Source of the DNA: an uncultured Myxococcales bacterium
GTDB taxonomy: Bacteria > Myxococcota_A > Polyangia > Polyangiales > Polyangiaceae
DNA length: 64,000 nt
Reading direction: 5' to 3'
Assembly (NCBI GenBank): GCA_937872925.1
Contig: CALMUT010000316.1
Location: forward strand, 62,001-126,000
Below the pieces are notes generated by a model that worked only from the letters and a program-made list of their open reading frames with translations, did not search any database and was not told the DNA's origin. How positions within the stretch are numbered: position 1 is the stretch's first letter; every line of letters starts with the position of its first letter. Both the position numbers and the translations under genes were made by a program. Positions 7,033 through 15,885 of the stretch are shown here, piece by piece.

Positions 7033-8052
7033 ATGAAGCGCACGCCATGGATTGCTATTCTCTGCTTGGGGCTACTCCGTTGTGGTGGTGACGACGCTGC
7101 AGGTGGCAGTGGCGGTACTGCGGGCAGTGGCGGAGGCTCGGGCGCAGCTGCGGGTGCGGCAGGCAGCGGCGCCACGGCAGGGAGCGGCGCCACGGCGGGT
7201 GCCGGCGGCGCGGGAGCCAGCGCAGCCGGATGCGGCAAGGCGGCGCCTGCGAACGGCAAGATAGAGATCGCCCATGGCGGCGCGACGCGCAGCTATCAGC
7301 TGCACGTGCCCAAGGGCTACGATCCGGCGCAGGCTACGCCCTTGGTGATGAACTTTCACGGGCGTACGGCGGCTGCGCTTGGAGACGCTGCGAAAAACCA
7401 AGAACTAGTCAGCAAGCTATACGCCAAGGCTGACGCCGCCGGTTTCGTCGTGGTCAATCCCCAAGGACTGACCGAGCCCGACGGGACGCAGACCTGGAAC
7501 GCAGGTCTGTGTTGTGCCGCGGACAAGAGCCGGGATGATTTGGGGTTCATCGATGCGGTGATCGACGAGCTGCAGGCAACGCTCTGCATCGACACGAAGC
7601 GCATCTACGCCACGGGTCTGTCCAACGGAGGCTTCTTGTCACACCGCCTTGCATGTGAGCGTTCCGAGCGATTCGCCGCAGTGGCCCCGGTCGCGGCATA
7701 CAACGGCATGTCCAGCTGTAACCCAACCCGGCCGACGCCGCTGATCAGCTTCAATGGCACTGCCGATCCTTTGGTCGGCTACGCGTCGAGCCAAAGCTCG
7801 AATCAAGCCTGGGTCACCCGCAACGGCTGTAGCCCAACCCCCACGGAAACCTTCAAGAATGGGGACAGTCACTGCGACACCTATTCCGGCTGTACCGGTG
7901 GCGGCGAGATCGTGTTCTGCACGGTGGACGACGGTGGCCACACTTGGCCCGGGGGTGCGGACCTTTCCGTTTTCGGGTTCGGCAAGACGACCAACGATCT
8001 CATCGCCAACGACGCGCTCTGGGACTTCTTCCAGAAGCATCCGCTGCCGTAG
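7033..8052 (+). CDS. Lipoprotein esterase, PHB depolymerase/LpqC-like alpha/beta hydrolase
   Basis: The 339-residue protein has a lipobox (LLRC, Cys17), a Gly/Ala/Ser-rich linker to about residue 65, then an alpha/beta hydrolase of the poly(3-hydroxybutyrate) depolymerase/feruloyl esterase family. The catalytic triad is visible: Ser197 in GLSNGG, Asp245 in NGTADPLV and His303 in GGHTWPGG. PLVMNFHG at about 104 supplies the oxyanion region. Extra cysteines (LCC, SHCDTYSGC) suggest disulfides outside the cytoplasm. ATG 7033 is preferred to GTG 7009. TATCCT lies eight bases before the ATG. Likely substrates are polyester or hydroxycinnamate esters; which one cannot be told. Confidence 0.82.
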   Translation: MKRTPWIAILCLGLLRCGGDDAAGGSGGTAGSGGGSGAAAGAAGSGATAGSGATAGAGGAGASAAGCGKAAPANGKIEIAHGGATRSYQLHVPKGYDPAQATPLVMNFHGRTAAALGDAAKNQELVSKLYAKADAAGFVVVNPQGLTEPDGTQTWNAGLCCAADKSRDDLGFIDAVIDELQATLCIDTKRIYATGLSNGGFLSHRLACERSERFAAVAPVAAYNGMSSCNPTRPTPLISFNGTADPLVGYASSQSSNQAWVTRNGCSPTPTETFKNGDSHCDTYSGCTGGGEIVFCTVDDGGHTWPGGADLSVFGFGKTTNDLIANDALWDFFQKHPLP

Positions 8053-8128
8053 GGTTTACTCTTAGCCCGCCAGGCATGCCCCTTGTCGGTCGTTGCTGGC
8101 GGCACGCGGCGAGAAGCGGTGACCGACG

Positions 8129-10252
8129 CTACAAGTTCGCGTTTCCGCTTCCAGAGGTGCGGCTCAGGTCGCTTGGCTTGACGGGCGATGGCGAGCTGCG
8201 CTGGGGCTTCGGCTTGAGGAAGCTGCGGGAAGGCTTCGTCGCGCTGGCGCCGCGGGGGGCGGGCAGTCGCTTTTTCTCCAGCGCTGCTGATACTTCGGCC
8301 AAGCGCGCGTTCGGTGCGCCCACCTGCTTCGTTTCTTTCTTGAGTCGGAGGGCCTCCGCAAAGCTCGTCAAAGCTTCATCCTTGCGCCCCAGCAGGAGCA
8401 GTGCGTCGCCCTTCGCGAGCAGCGCACTGACGTTGTCGGGTGCCACGCTCACCGCGCGACTTGCGTGCTCTAGCGCCTCCTTGCCATCCGACTTTTCGAG
8501 TGCGCGCTCGGCGAGGAGTACACGCACCGGCACCAGCTCTGGATCTTTCTGGAGGGCCAGCTTGGAGTGGCGCACCGCTTCCTCGTCCAGTTGCGCGGCG
8601 TGGTACGCGAGTGCCAGCTCGCCCAGTAGTAGGGCGCTCGCCGGGGCCAGTTGCTTGGCTCGGCGCAGTTCCAGAATGGCTGACGGATAGTTCGCCGGCT
8701 CCCCGACCAGGTACGCGCGGGCCGCCGCCCGCACGCCGAGCCACAGCTTGGGGTCGAGCTGCTGCGCCTTCTGCGCTGCCGCTAGCGCCGACTCGCGCTC
8801 TCCGCGGCGCTCACTCACGGCCGAGACGCCTACGTGGGGAAGTGCCCACTTTGGGTCCACCACGCTCGCCTCCCGGAACTGTTTCAACGCCGCTTCCAAG
8901 TCGCCTTCTTTGAGCAGTCGCTGTCCTGCGGCGAAGTGTTCGGACGCGCGCCAGGCAATCGGCGCACCGGGCTGCTGCGCCGCATCCCGAAAGTCTGCGG
9001 CCGCGCTGGCCCACGCTGGCGCAGTGAGTTGCGCCAGCATTCTCGAGTTCTGCTGGGACAGATACGCCGTCATGGTGTCGCTCCCGGCTTGGGGTTGGCG
9101 CAGCTCCTTTTCGGTGCTGGCTAGCTGGGGGGTGTCCTGCACGTACAAGTAGCCGGCACCCACGGCGGCTGCGACCAGGCCGAGCAACGCCACCGCACCG
9201 ACCGCGAGGAGGATCAGACCGGCCCCGCGTTTCGCCGGGCGCTGCGCGGAGCGCTGTGAGCCATCCGTGAGGGTGGGCGCTACGTTGGGGTAGGAGGCCA
9301 GCGCTCCGCCCCCGCTGCGCGCAGGCAGGCCGTCGGGATTTGCGTGCGGGATCGGCATGCGCTGCCCCGATGCATCGGAGGCGATGGTGATGCTGTTTTC
9401 GACGAGGCGTAGTTCATCCGCGATCCGGCGTAGCTCCGTGGCGAGCAACGCGGCGGTCTGGGGCCGGTGGCTCGCGTCTTTGCGCAGACAGGCGTGCACC
9501 AAGGACTCGAGAGCCGCGGGGATGCGCGCATCCAGCGAGCAGAGCGGCGCGGGTTCGTCGCGGGTGGTGGCCGTCAACACATCGACGACCGTGGGACCCA
9601 AAAACGGTGGGCGACCGCCAAGCATTTCGTAAACGATGACGCCGATCGCGAAGATGTCCGTGCGTGCATCGACGTCGAGCCCGCGGACCTGTTCCGGAGA
9701 CATATATCCCGGCGTGCCCAGAGCAGCCCCCTCCCGCGTCACGCCCTGCGCAGCAGGTACCAGCGCTGGATCCAGCTTGGCAATGCCGAAGTCGAGGATC
9801 TTGAGCGCCCCCGACGGATCGAGCATCAGGTTTTCGGGCTTAAGATCTCGGTGCACCACGCCGGCCTGGTGCGCAGTCTGCACGGCGTCGGCGAGCGTCG
9901 CCGCAAGCTGCAGGCCGTGGGCAAGCGCGGGCGGGCCATGCTGCAAGGCGGCGCGTAGGCTCTGGCCTTCGACCAGCTCCATCACGATGTACACGTGGCC
10001 GTCCAGCTCCCCGATGTCGTGCACCGTGGCGATGGCGGGGTGTTTGACTGCGGCGGCGGAGCGCGCTTCGCGCAAGAAGCGTTCGCGCCGGACGGGGTCG
10101 AGCGTCACCTCTTGCGGCAGCACCTTGATGGCGACGCGACGACCGAGCTCAGTGTCCATGGCGGCGTAGACCACGCCCATGCCGCCCGCGCCGAGCTGTC
10201 CATCGATGGAAAACCGCCCGAGTCTGCGCCCGGTGAGATCGCTTGCTGTCAC
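8129..10252 (-). CDS. Hanks-type Ser/Thr kinase with TM segment and TPR tail
   Basis: This 707-residue protein starts at GTG 10252. The N-terminal kinase has a complete set of motifs: GAGGMG at 21-26, Lys43 in VAIKVL, HRDLKPEN at 134-141 and DFG at 154-156. A Pro/Ser-rich linker leads to one transmembrane segment at about 345-370, then an outer region of about 300 residues with TPR-like repeats (AALKQFREASVVDPKWALPH, AVRHSKLALQKDPELVPVRV). TPRs usually mediate protein contacts, here probably in the periplasm. It lies 32 bases downstream of the FG-GAP/CARDB copy 1 gene, so it may be co-transcribed with it, but it also has its own promoter-like motif at 10266-10280. Confidence 0.93.
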   Translation of the reverse strand: MTASDLTGRRLGRFSIDGQLGAGGMGVVYAAMDTELGRRVAIKVLPQEVTLDPVRRERFLREARSAAAVKHPAIATVHDIGELDGHVYIVMELVEGQSLRAALQHGPPALAHGLQLAATLADAVQTAHQAGVVHRDLKPENLMLDPSGALKILDFGIAKLDPALVPAAQGVTREGAALGTPGYMSPEQVRGLDVDARTDIFAIGVIVYEMLGGRPPFLGPTVVDVLTATTRDEPAPLCSLDARIPAALESLVHACLRKDASHRPQTAALLATELRRIADELRLVENSITIASDASGQRMPIPHANPDGLPARSGGGALASYPNVAPTLTDGSQRSAQRPAKRGAGLILLAVGAVALLGLVAAAVGAGYLYVQDTPQLASTEKELRQPQAGSDTMTAYLSQQNSRMLAQLTAPAWASAAADFRDAAQQPGAPIAWRASEHFAAGQRLLKEGDLEAALKQFREASVVDPKWALPHVGVSAVSERRGERESALAAAQKAQQLDPKLWLGVRAAARAYLVGEPANYPSAILELRRAKQLAPASALLLGELALAYHAAQLDEEAVRHSKLALQKDPELVPVRVLLAERALEKSDGKEALEHASRAVSVAPDNVSALLAKGDALLLLGRKDEALTSFAEALRLKKETKQVGAPNARLAEVSAALEKKRLPAPRGASATKPSRSFLKPKPQRSSPSPVKPSDLSRTSGSGNANL

Positions 10253-10265
10253 TTCCCCAAGCTAG

Positions 10266-10280
10266 AGGATAACAAACTTC
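10266..10280 (-). promoter_or_regulatory. Promoter-like motif before the kinase gene
   Basis: On the minus strand the site reads GAAGTTTGTTATCC followed by T. Nearly the same sequence precedes both FG-GAP/CARDB genes (12786-12802 and 28879-28891), each containing TATCCT or the variant. TATCCT would be a -10-like element; no matching -35 is evident. It is close to GTG 10252, leaving a leader of only about seven bases. Confidence 0.35.
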
Positions 10281-10284
10281 GGCT

Positions 10285-12759
10285 TCACCTGGGGCCGCAC
10301 TCCGCCTTGGCGCCGCTGGCGTCGTTGTTGTCTTCGCGACACTCGTTGAAGGTCTTGTTGTTCGGATCCTGAGCGATCTTGGCGCTGTAGGTGTCATTCT
10401 GACCGCCGCTGCCGGCCGGCACGGAAAACTGAATCGTCTCGCTCTGGCCCGGGCCTAAGGGCTGGGTGGTGACGACGCTGCCGATCTTATTGCTGCCATT
10501 GTAGACGTCCACGGGCACGCCGGCGGGTAGCCCCGAGAGACCGACGTTGCGCACCGTCACGTGCACGATGACCGGATCGCTGCACTCGACGCTAACGGTG
10601 ACGACTGCATCCGGAGCGTCGAAGAGCCCCTTGTCCTGCACGTTCTGCCGGAAGTTGTTCAGCCAGGGCAAGGTCCAGTTGGCAACTTGGCTCGTCGGAA
10701 TGAGGCCATAGGTATTCGGCGCGGTGCAGGCGCTGTCGCGGTCGTCGCAGATGTTCGAGACCGAGTAAGCGTGCTGGTTCCAGAGCGTGCGCGTGCCGAC
10801 CCAGGAGTTTTGTTTGTCGCCCCATACCGTCAGGCCGCGGTACGCAGTTTGACCCGTCGGGGGCTTCCAGGCTGGGCGGTTGTTGGCGGCGTCAGCCGTG
10901 TTCCAGGGCGCGACGTTGCACTTCCAACCCGACGCAGACGGATCTGCTCCGTTCGAAACCATCACGATCTCCGAGTGCCCGTCGCCGTCCACGTCGGCGA
11001 CGATGGAGGCTTCGGTGCCAGTGAAGGACGTCGTCAGCTCCGCAAGCAACACCTTGCCCGTGGTGCCGTCGTACACCCACAAGAAGCACTCGTCGTTGTA
11101 GATGACCTCGGCTTTGCCGTCGCCTTCGAAGTCGAAGACGCTCGAGCCCGTGACGGACGAAGACAGATCGTGGTTTGGCGCCTCCCACACCTTCGCCAGG
11201 CTGTTATTGGTGTAGTTTGGTTTGAGCATCGAATACTTGTTCTGCTGCGCGACGCCGATTTCCGCCTTGCCGTCGCCGTCGAAGTCCGCAACCGTGGGCG
11301 GACCGCCACTGCCCGTACCGGGAAGTGTGAAGGGGCCGATTTCGTCGGCGCCCGTGGCTCCTTCGAGGATCCACACCTTGCCGCCCGAAACGATGACGAC
11401 TTCAGGCTTCTTGTCGCCGTCGAAATCCGCCGCGGCGCTCAAGCCGTTCGGGATCGCCGCGCCGAGGGGGCCGGCAGCGGCGCGGTTCCACAGCAGCGTG
11501 CCGTCCTTCTTGTAGGCAGAGTTGCTCGCAAACAGCTCCAGGCTGCCGTTCCCGTCCAGATCCACGAAGAAGGAAAGCGCCTGGGATACCGGTCCGCCGC
11601 TGCCCGCCGTGCCGTTGAACTGGCGCGTGATGGTGGTGCCGCTGATGGTCCATACCGTCGCGCCGAAGGCCGCTTCGGGGTTGCCGTCGTTGTCCATGTC
11701 GCCCAAGGCGATGCCGCCACCCCAGCCGAAAGTGCTGGCGCTCGGGTCGGGATAGGGCTTGTCGGATAGCCCCAACACTTTGCCGTCGCCGCTGATAAGC
11801 GCGAGCTTGCCTTCGCCGGTCATCGCGACGACTTCCATGCTGCCGTCGCCGTCAATGTCCCCGAGCGCGGTGCTCATCGCCGCAAAGCCGACGCTGCTGG
11901 GCTCCGCGCGGCGCAAGGACCAGAGCGTGATGCCGGTGCGGCCGTCCACGGCGCGCAGGACGCCGGTCTTGCACTGGCTCACCGCGTCGCCCGTGCAGTG
12001 GCAGCAGGTGGCCTTGGCGTTGCCCGATACGAAGACGACAGCGGGGGCATCCCCGGCGTTGACGGTGCCGTCGCAGTTGGAGTCGTAGATGCGCCCGACC
12101 GTGGGCGTGGACCAGGTGTCAATGGAACCGGGGAACTCCGTTGGTTTCACCTCTTGGCCCCACTGCCACTTCTTGGTTGTGTTCAAGTTGCCTGCGGTGG
12201 GGAAGTACTCGCACTTCTCGAAACACGTGCCGCCGTCCGCAGCGGTGCCAGCGTCACCGCAAATGGGCGGGAGGTCGACGCAGCGCCCTGCGTTAGTCAC
12301 GGTGCTGGTGCACACCGGGCCGCCGTCCGTAGCGCCTCCGCCGTCACTGCTGCCGCCGTCGTTCTTGTCGCCCAAGCTCGTCTCGCAGTACTTGCCGGCG
12401 CCGCAGTCCGCTGAGCTCTGACAGGGTTTGCCAGGGGTCTTGCATTGCTCGAACAAACACACGTCGCCCGAAGGACAGCACGCGCCGTTGCAAGAAAGCT
12501 CCGCGGACTCGCAACAGATCCCCTTGGAACACACCCCGGTTTCACACGGCATGGTCGGGCCGCATTGCTGCGCGCCTCCGCCAGTGCCCGAGTCCAAGTT
12601 GATGCCGCCCCCGGTGCTGGCGTCGTTGCCGCCCGCGCCCGCCGCCGCGCCGATGCCGCCGCCGCCCACCACCTTGCTCTCGTCGCCGCCCCCGCAAGCG
12701 ACCGCGATGCAAAAAGGTAGCGTCAATGAAGTGAGGGCGACGAGGCGAAGGTTGCGCAT
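10285..12759 (-). CDS. FG-GAP/VCBS and CARDB lipoprotein, copy 1
   Basis: The 824-residue protein starts at ATG 12759, with GGAG upstream. It has a lipobox (AVACGGGDE), a Gly/Ala/Ser linker, a Cys-rich block (CETGVC, CCESAE, CCPSGDVC, about residues 60-170), then many FG-GAP/VCBS repeats with calcium-type DxDxDG loops (DIDGDGSMEV, DMDNDGNPEA, DFDGDGKAEI, DVDGDGHSEI). A CARDB-like domain near residues 725-810 (RNVGLSGLPAGVPVDVYNG) closes it. The repeats should fold as a beta-propeller on the cell surface. A close paralogue occurs at 26384-28855. Function unknown; adhesion or carbohydrate binding is guesswork from the family. Confidence 0.85.
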   Translation of the reverse strand: MRNLRLVALTSLTLPFCIAVACGGGDESKVVGGGGIGAAAGAGGNDASTGGGINLDSGTGGGAQQCGPTMPCETGVCSKGICCESAELSCNGACCPSGDVCLFEQCKTPGKPCQSSADCGAGKYCETSLGDKNDGGSSDGGGATDGGPVCTSTVTNAGRCVDLPPICGDAGTAADGGTCFEKCEYFPTAGNLNTTKKWQWGQEVKPTEFPGSIDTWSTPTVGRIYDSNCDGTVNAGDAPAVVFVSGNAKATCCHCTGDAVSQCKTGVLRAVDGRTGITLWSLRRAEPSSVGFAAMSTALGDIDGDGSMEVVAMTGEGKLALISGDGKVLGLSDKPYPDPSASTFGWGGGIALGDMDNDGNPEAAFGATVWTISGTTITRQFNGTAGSGGPVSQALSFFVDLDGNGSLELFASNSAYKKDGTLLWNRAAAGPLGAAIPNGLSAAADFDGDKKPEVVIVSGGKVWILEGATGADEIGPFTLPGTGSGGPPTVADFDGDGKAEIGVAQQNKYSMLKPNYTNNSLAKVWEAPNHDLSSSVTGSSVFDFEGDGKAEVIYNDECFLWVYDGTTGKVLLAELTTSFTGTEASIVADVDGDGHSEIVMVSNGADPSASGWKCNVAPWNTADAANNRPAWKPPTGQTAYRGLTVWGDKQNSWVGTRTLWNQHAYSVSNICDDRDSACTAPNTYGLIPTSQVANWTLPWLNNFRQNVQDKGLFDAPDAVVTVSVECSDPVIVHVTVRNVGLSGLPAGVPVDVYNGSNKIGSVVTTQPLGPGQSETIQFSVPAGSGGQNDTYSAKIAQDPNNKTFNECREDNNDASGAKAECGPR

Positions 12760-12785
12760 TGTGAAGGAGCTCCTGGGGCTGCCAA

Positions 12786-12802
12786 AGGATAACAAAACTT
12801 CG
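12786..12802 (-). promoter_or_regulatory. Promoter-like motif before FG-GAP/CARDB copy 1
   Basis: On the minus strand the site reads CGAAGTTTTGTTATCCT, followed by TTGG. It lies about 27 bases before ATG 12759. The paralogue carries the matching GAGTTTGATATCCTTTGG at the same distance, and the kinase gene has a similar site. The conserved position in two copies and reuse downstream suggest a real promoter element rather than chance. Confidence 0.4.
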
Positions 12803-12847
12803 AGGGGCTCGCCCGCCTTGGCAGCTGAACGCCTGCGCCTGCGCCTC

Positions 12848-13681
12848 TCAGGGTGCCGGACGCAGGGACGCCACCTTGTCGTTGAACTTGCTCCTGGACA
12901 GATCCGGGTCCGAGTCCGTCCAGATCTTGCATGTGCCGCCGTAGTTCTTCTTGGTGCAAAGCTGCCAGCGACCCGAGCGCACGCGGACACTGGAGATGGC
13001 GTTGTTGCGACCGATGTCGCGAAGGTCGGGCTGGGCCCCGTTCAAGGTCAGGCCCCAGCCGCTGAAGTTCTTGCGTGGGTAGACCGCAATGCCCGATTTC
13101 GGCGTGGCCCAGGGCTTCGAGACGCTGGCCGCGGTCAGCTCTCGATCCAGTCCCTTCCAACGACACAGCTGATAGGCAAAGTTGCCAAACTGGTAGACCT
13201 TGTCATTGCCCTGACCGTGGTGCTTGCCGAAGCGCTCCTTGGGGATCCCGACGGCGTGTCCGAACTCGTGCGTCACGGTACGGGCGAGATCGCAAAACTT
13301 GTAGTTCGAGTCAGCCATGACGGCGTTCCAGCAGATGCGGATCTTGTTCCCCAGGATGCCGCTCCCGTGGAAACCCTTGCGACTCTCCTGCCCGTCCCGA
13401 CACAAAGTCTTTTCGGCACAGCTGAACTTGACGTCGCCAATTTTTTTGCGGATGCGGTCGCGGATGCGCTGTTCCACCTTCGGACGCTCGTTGAGCTCGA
13501 AGTCGTTCTGCAGGATCGACAGGTTGTCGATGATGAACTTCCTGGCGGCCGCCAGATTGCGAACGGCATCGCCGTCGCACTCTTTGAACTTCGTCTTGGC
13601 CTCGCTCGACTCGGGATTGACCAAAAGCAAGCCCGCAGACCCAACGATCAGCCAGCCCGAGACTCCTCTCCGCAATCGCAT
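12848..13681 (-). CDS. Secreted zinc metalloprotease with a beta/gamma-crystallin-like tail
   Basis: This 277-residue protein has a signal peptide (SAGLLLVNPESSEA). A peptidase domain contains HEFGH at 138-142, with eight cysteines across the protein. The third metzincin ligand position is Lys148, so this is not a classic metzincin. The order HEFGH, then Asp160 in GND and a downstream YQFGNFAYQLC block, resembles the M35/aspzincin (deuterolysin, Lys-specific) layout, which is a tentative call. About 80 C-terminal residues carry two Greek-key-like motifs (YPRKNFSGWG with ISSVRV; CTKKNYGGTC with DKVASLRP), a pattern seen in beta/gamma-crystallin proteins. Such domains often bind calcium, so the tail may tether or stabilise the enzyme. 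Confidence 0.7.
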   Translation of the reverse strand: MRLRRGVSGWLIVGSAGLLLVNPESSEAKTKFKECDGDAVRNLAAARKFIIDNLSILQNDFELNERPKVEQRIRDRIRKKIGDVKFSCAEKTLCRDGQESRKGFHGSGILGNKIRICWNAVMADSNYKFCDLARTVTHEFGHAVGIPKERFGKHHGQGNDKVYQFGNFAYQLCRWKGLDRELTAASVSKPWATPKSGIAVYPRKNFSGWGLTLNGAQPDLRDIGRNNAISSVRVRSGRWQLCTKKNYGGTCKIWTDSDPDLSRSKFNDKVASLRPAP

Positions 13682-13863
13682 GCGCTCCTCCTCTCAGACA
13701 CGCCGTGCCCCTTCAGCAAGGTGCGTCGCAAACATCTTGACCCGTCTTGGCGCACAAAGAAAGCCAGTGGTGGAAATAGTCGGGCTGAGAGAATCTCTCC
13801 TTTTCTGGGGAGAAGCCGAGAGCGGACGGACCTCGGGCCCGTGGTCGTTGTAACGTGGCGCCC

Positions 13864-15018
13864 ATGGCGCGGCGTGGGCTGTATGTGGTTGTCGCACTGG
13901 CCGTGGCGGCAGTCGGGATCGCGGTGGCTGGGGTTGCCCTGTTGAAGCGCGAGCCGGCCCAGGCGGGCCCCATCGAAGGCGCGCGCGGGCAGCCTGGGGC
14001 AACTCCGAGCGCGCTCGCGTCTCAGCTGCCAGCAGCGGCGCCGTCCGCGGACAAGCCCGCGCGGGTTGCGCCAAAACGCCCCGACGACGAACTGCCGCCC
14101 ACCTTGGAGCAGCAGCGGGCGCGCCTGTATGCGCAGATGCAGAGCGAGCTGCGCTTGTCGGAAGCCGCGCTGGAGAAGGTGCGCGCCATCATCGAACCGT
14201 CCCCGGTGGTCGGTCAGGGTAACCCCAAGATCAGCAAACACAAGATGACGCGCTCCGAGTGCTGGGACATTCGCGAGCGCGCGGGGCTGCATGCCCCAAA
14301 GCACCTCGAGGCACTCGCGAAGCAGGAAAAGCAATGCGGCGCGCGCAACATGTCTCCCATCGGCCGTGGCGATCAGGACACCACGGTGTGCATCGATCAG
14401 TACGAGTTCCCGAACGTGCCCTGCGAATACCCGGTGGTCTACCCCAGCGCGAAACAGGCGGCAGACCTGTGCGCGGCAGTCGGCAAGCGCCTGTGCGATG
14501 CCCACGAGTGGGAAGGCGCTTGCGCCGGCAAGTTGTTGCCGGCGGAAAAAGAGTATCTGTGGGACCGCCCGCGGCGCATCGAGATGGAGTACTTCAAGAA
14601 CCAAGACCGTGAGATCGTCTGGGCCTACGGTTCAAAGATGGACCAGTCGAAGTGTGCGACCGGCGCTTCGAAGAGCTCGACCTGTGATGGCGGTGGTTGG
14701 GAAACCTGTGGCTCGAATACGTTCCCCGCAGGAGCGTTTCCCGAGTGCGTCAGCAGCTTCGGCGTGTACGACCAGCACGGCAACGCCGCCGAGCACATGA
14801 ACCTGCCCATGAAGCCCGAGGAACTCAGCAGCCGCGGTGGCCTCGGCGAAACCGAGATGAAGGGCAGCTGGTTCATTTTCAAGCGTGAGCCATCGCACAA
14901 AGACGACTGCCGCTGGCGCGCTCCCTCCTGGCACGTCGGCCGCGTCGCGAGCGTGACGAGCCACGCCAACTACCACTTGGGTTTTCGCTGCTGCAAAAGC
15001 GTCGGAGCGGGGAAGTAG
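13864..15018 (+). CDS. Formylglycine-generating-enzyme-like (FGE-sulfatase domain) membrane protein
   Basis: The 384-residue protein has an N-terminal hydrophobic segment (GLYVVVALAVAAVGIAVAG), a long Ala/Pro linker, then a C-terminal domain of the FGE-sulfatase/SUMF1 type from about residue 150. Signatures are YPSAKQAADLCAAVGKRLCDAHEWEGAC, covering residues about 195-225 in shortened form here, GNAAEHMN near 305 and the closing NYHLGFRCC. Cysteines are numerous, as expected for a periplasmic form. Many myxobacterial members are not sulfatase activators; I infer a structural or modifying role. ATG 13864 is used; GTG 13855 is an alternative. It is divergent from the metalloprotease gene. Confidence 0.7.
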   Translation: MARRGLYVVVALAVAAVGIAVAGVALLKREPAQAGPIEGARGQPGATPSALASQLPAAAPSADKPARVAPKRPDDELPPTLEQQRARLYAQMQSELRLSEAALEKVRAIIEPSPVVGQGNPKISKHKMTRSECWDIRERAGLHAPKHLEALAKQEKQCGARNMSPIGRGDQDTTVCIDQYEFPNVPCEYPVVYPSAKQAADLCAAVGKRLCDAHEWEGACAGKLLPAEKEYLWDRPRRIEMEYFKNQDREIVWAYGSKMDQSKCATGASKSSTCDGGGWETCGSNTFPAGAFPECVSSFGVYDQHGNAAEHMNLPMKPEELSSRGGLGETEMKGSWFIFKREPSHKDDCRWRAPSWHVGRVASVTSHANYHLGFRCCKSVGAGK

Positions 15019-15056
15019 CGACGTCCGCGCCGTCGGCAACTCGAAAACCCAACCCG

Positions 15057-15347
15057 CTACTGCGGTATCGCAAGGCTTCGCATGCGTTTGCTGAGTTCAT
15101 CGCGGTAGGCGCGCAGTTCACTGGCCCGCAACGGTTCGAGCATCTCCGGAAGTGGTTCCACCGCGAAGTCCTTCAGTAGCCACGCTAAGATGCCAGGGTC
15201 TATTCCCGCATCCTTCTTGAGCGCCAGCTCGAGATCACGCTCAGGAGAAAAACCTGCGCGCTCCAGAAACAGGATGTCGACACGGTGCCCGCGCTTGCTC
15301 GCACGAAGTCGAGCACGGAGTCGGACAGCACGCGTCTGTCGAAGCTG
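15057..15347 (-). pseudogene. C-terminal remnant of a nucleotidyltransferase-like (AbiEii-type) protein
   Basis: This frame has no start codon near its 5' end and follows the TAG of the next gene upstream in the same frame. It encodes about 96 residues: first a disturbed Arg-rich stretch, then RGHRVDILFLERAGFSPERD, a basic/acidic alternation (ELALKKDAGIDPG) and ELRAYRDELSKRMRSLAIPQ. The KR-x2-VDILFL region followed by a helical tail matches the end of AbiEii/AbiGii-type nucleotidyltransferases, where R(G/A)(A/S)KRDFxDLxFL is typical. The catalytic domain, with its Gly-Ser and Asp-x-Asp motifs, is missing. I read it as a truncated gene. Confidence 0.5.
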
Positions 15348-15674
15348 CTACGCATTTTCCAGCTTTGGTGGCCAAACTGGTTCGGGCAGGCCGAGCAACC
15401 ACGCCCAGCGAGCTCGTGCGTGGCCTAGATGTGGGACCACATGAGGCCAGACGGCGCGGATCTCATCAGGTGAAGCGAATAACCACACGTCCCGCGTGTT
15501 GGCTTCGCGCAGCAGCGCTCCGAGGTAGTAGCCGCGATTTGCCAGGTCCGCGTCGCGGAGGTGCGACTTCAGTTCGTCTACCGTGCAGGGCAGCCACCAC
15601 AGAAAGTAGGGCCGTGCTTCGCCGCGCTCCAGCGCAGTCGTAGTCGGTGGCAGGGCGTGCCTGCGCACTGTCAT
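15348..15674 (-). CDS. Small protein of unknown function, partner of a nucleotidyltransferase remnant
   Basis: This 108-residue frame starts at ATG 15674. It has good coding bias and content such as WWLPCTVDELKSHLRDADLA and YYLGALLREANTRDVWLF. No signal peptide or catalytic motif is visible. It directly precedes, in the same frame, a remnant resembling the end of an AbiEii-type nucleotidyltransferase. In type IV-like toxin-antitoxin or NTase modules a small gene often sits in this position, so this may be a surviving half of such a module. That is inference from layout. Confidence 0.45.
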   Translation of the reverse strand: MTVRRHALPPTTTALERGEARPYFLWWLPCTVDELKSHLRDADLANRGYYLGALLREANTRDVWLFASPDEIRAVWPHVVPHLGHARARWAWLLGLPEPVWPPKLENA

Positions 15675-15687
15675 TACACAGAGCAGT

Positions 15688-15831
15688 CTAGTCGGTATCC
15701 TCCGCAGCGCAAAGCCACCGGTTCGCGGCGATCGTGTCGCGCTGGACTGGACCCAGGGGCTGCGTCGTGAGCACGCTGTCGATCGTCGGCGCGCACTCGT
15801 AGGCGTCCGCGGGCAGGCCGGTAGCCAGGTT
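15688..15831 (-). pseudogene. Decayed C-terminal fragment of an FG-GAP/CARDB lipoprotein
   Basis: A short frame bounded by stops reads GLPADAYECAPTIDSV then LTTQPLGPVQRDTIA. It lines up with the CARDB end of the two intact paralogues, GLPAGVPVDVYNGSNKIGSV then VTTQPLGPGQSETI. The nucleotide match is visible too (for example GGGCTGCGTCGTGAGCACG against GGGCTGGGTGGTGACGACG, read on the plus strand). It lacks everything upstream, so it is a remnant. It lies 13 bases before the gene at 15348-15674, just as the two full copies lie immediately before unrelated genes. Confidence 0.6.
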
Positions 15832-15885
15832 TCAAGGGTGCACAGCGACGTGGCGACTTTCCGTCGCGGGAGGCGTAGGCTAGCG

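Noticed and set aside
7085-7230. GGC/GCG-rich direct repeats that could look like a CRISPR array (also 39430-39600 and 58200-58470)
   Set aside because: They encode Gly/Ser/Ala linkers of lipoproteins, have no regular spacer and no cas gene nearby.
10561-11769. Long open frame opposite FG-GAP/CARDB copy 1, with a matching one opposite copy 2
   Set aside because: Both are antisense to clearly coding, repeat-rich genes of high GC. Their conservation follows from the paralogy of the real genes, and the content is not protein-like.
12428-13945. A 505-residue plus-strand frame across two minus-strand genes
   Set aside because: It runs opposite the lipoprotein start and the metalloprotease. High GC leaves long stop-free antisense frames, and it has no start context or domain.
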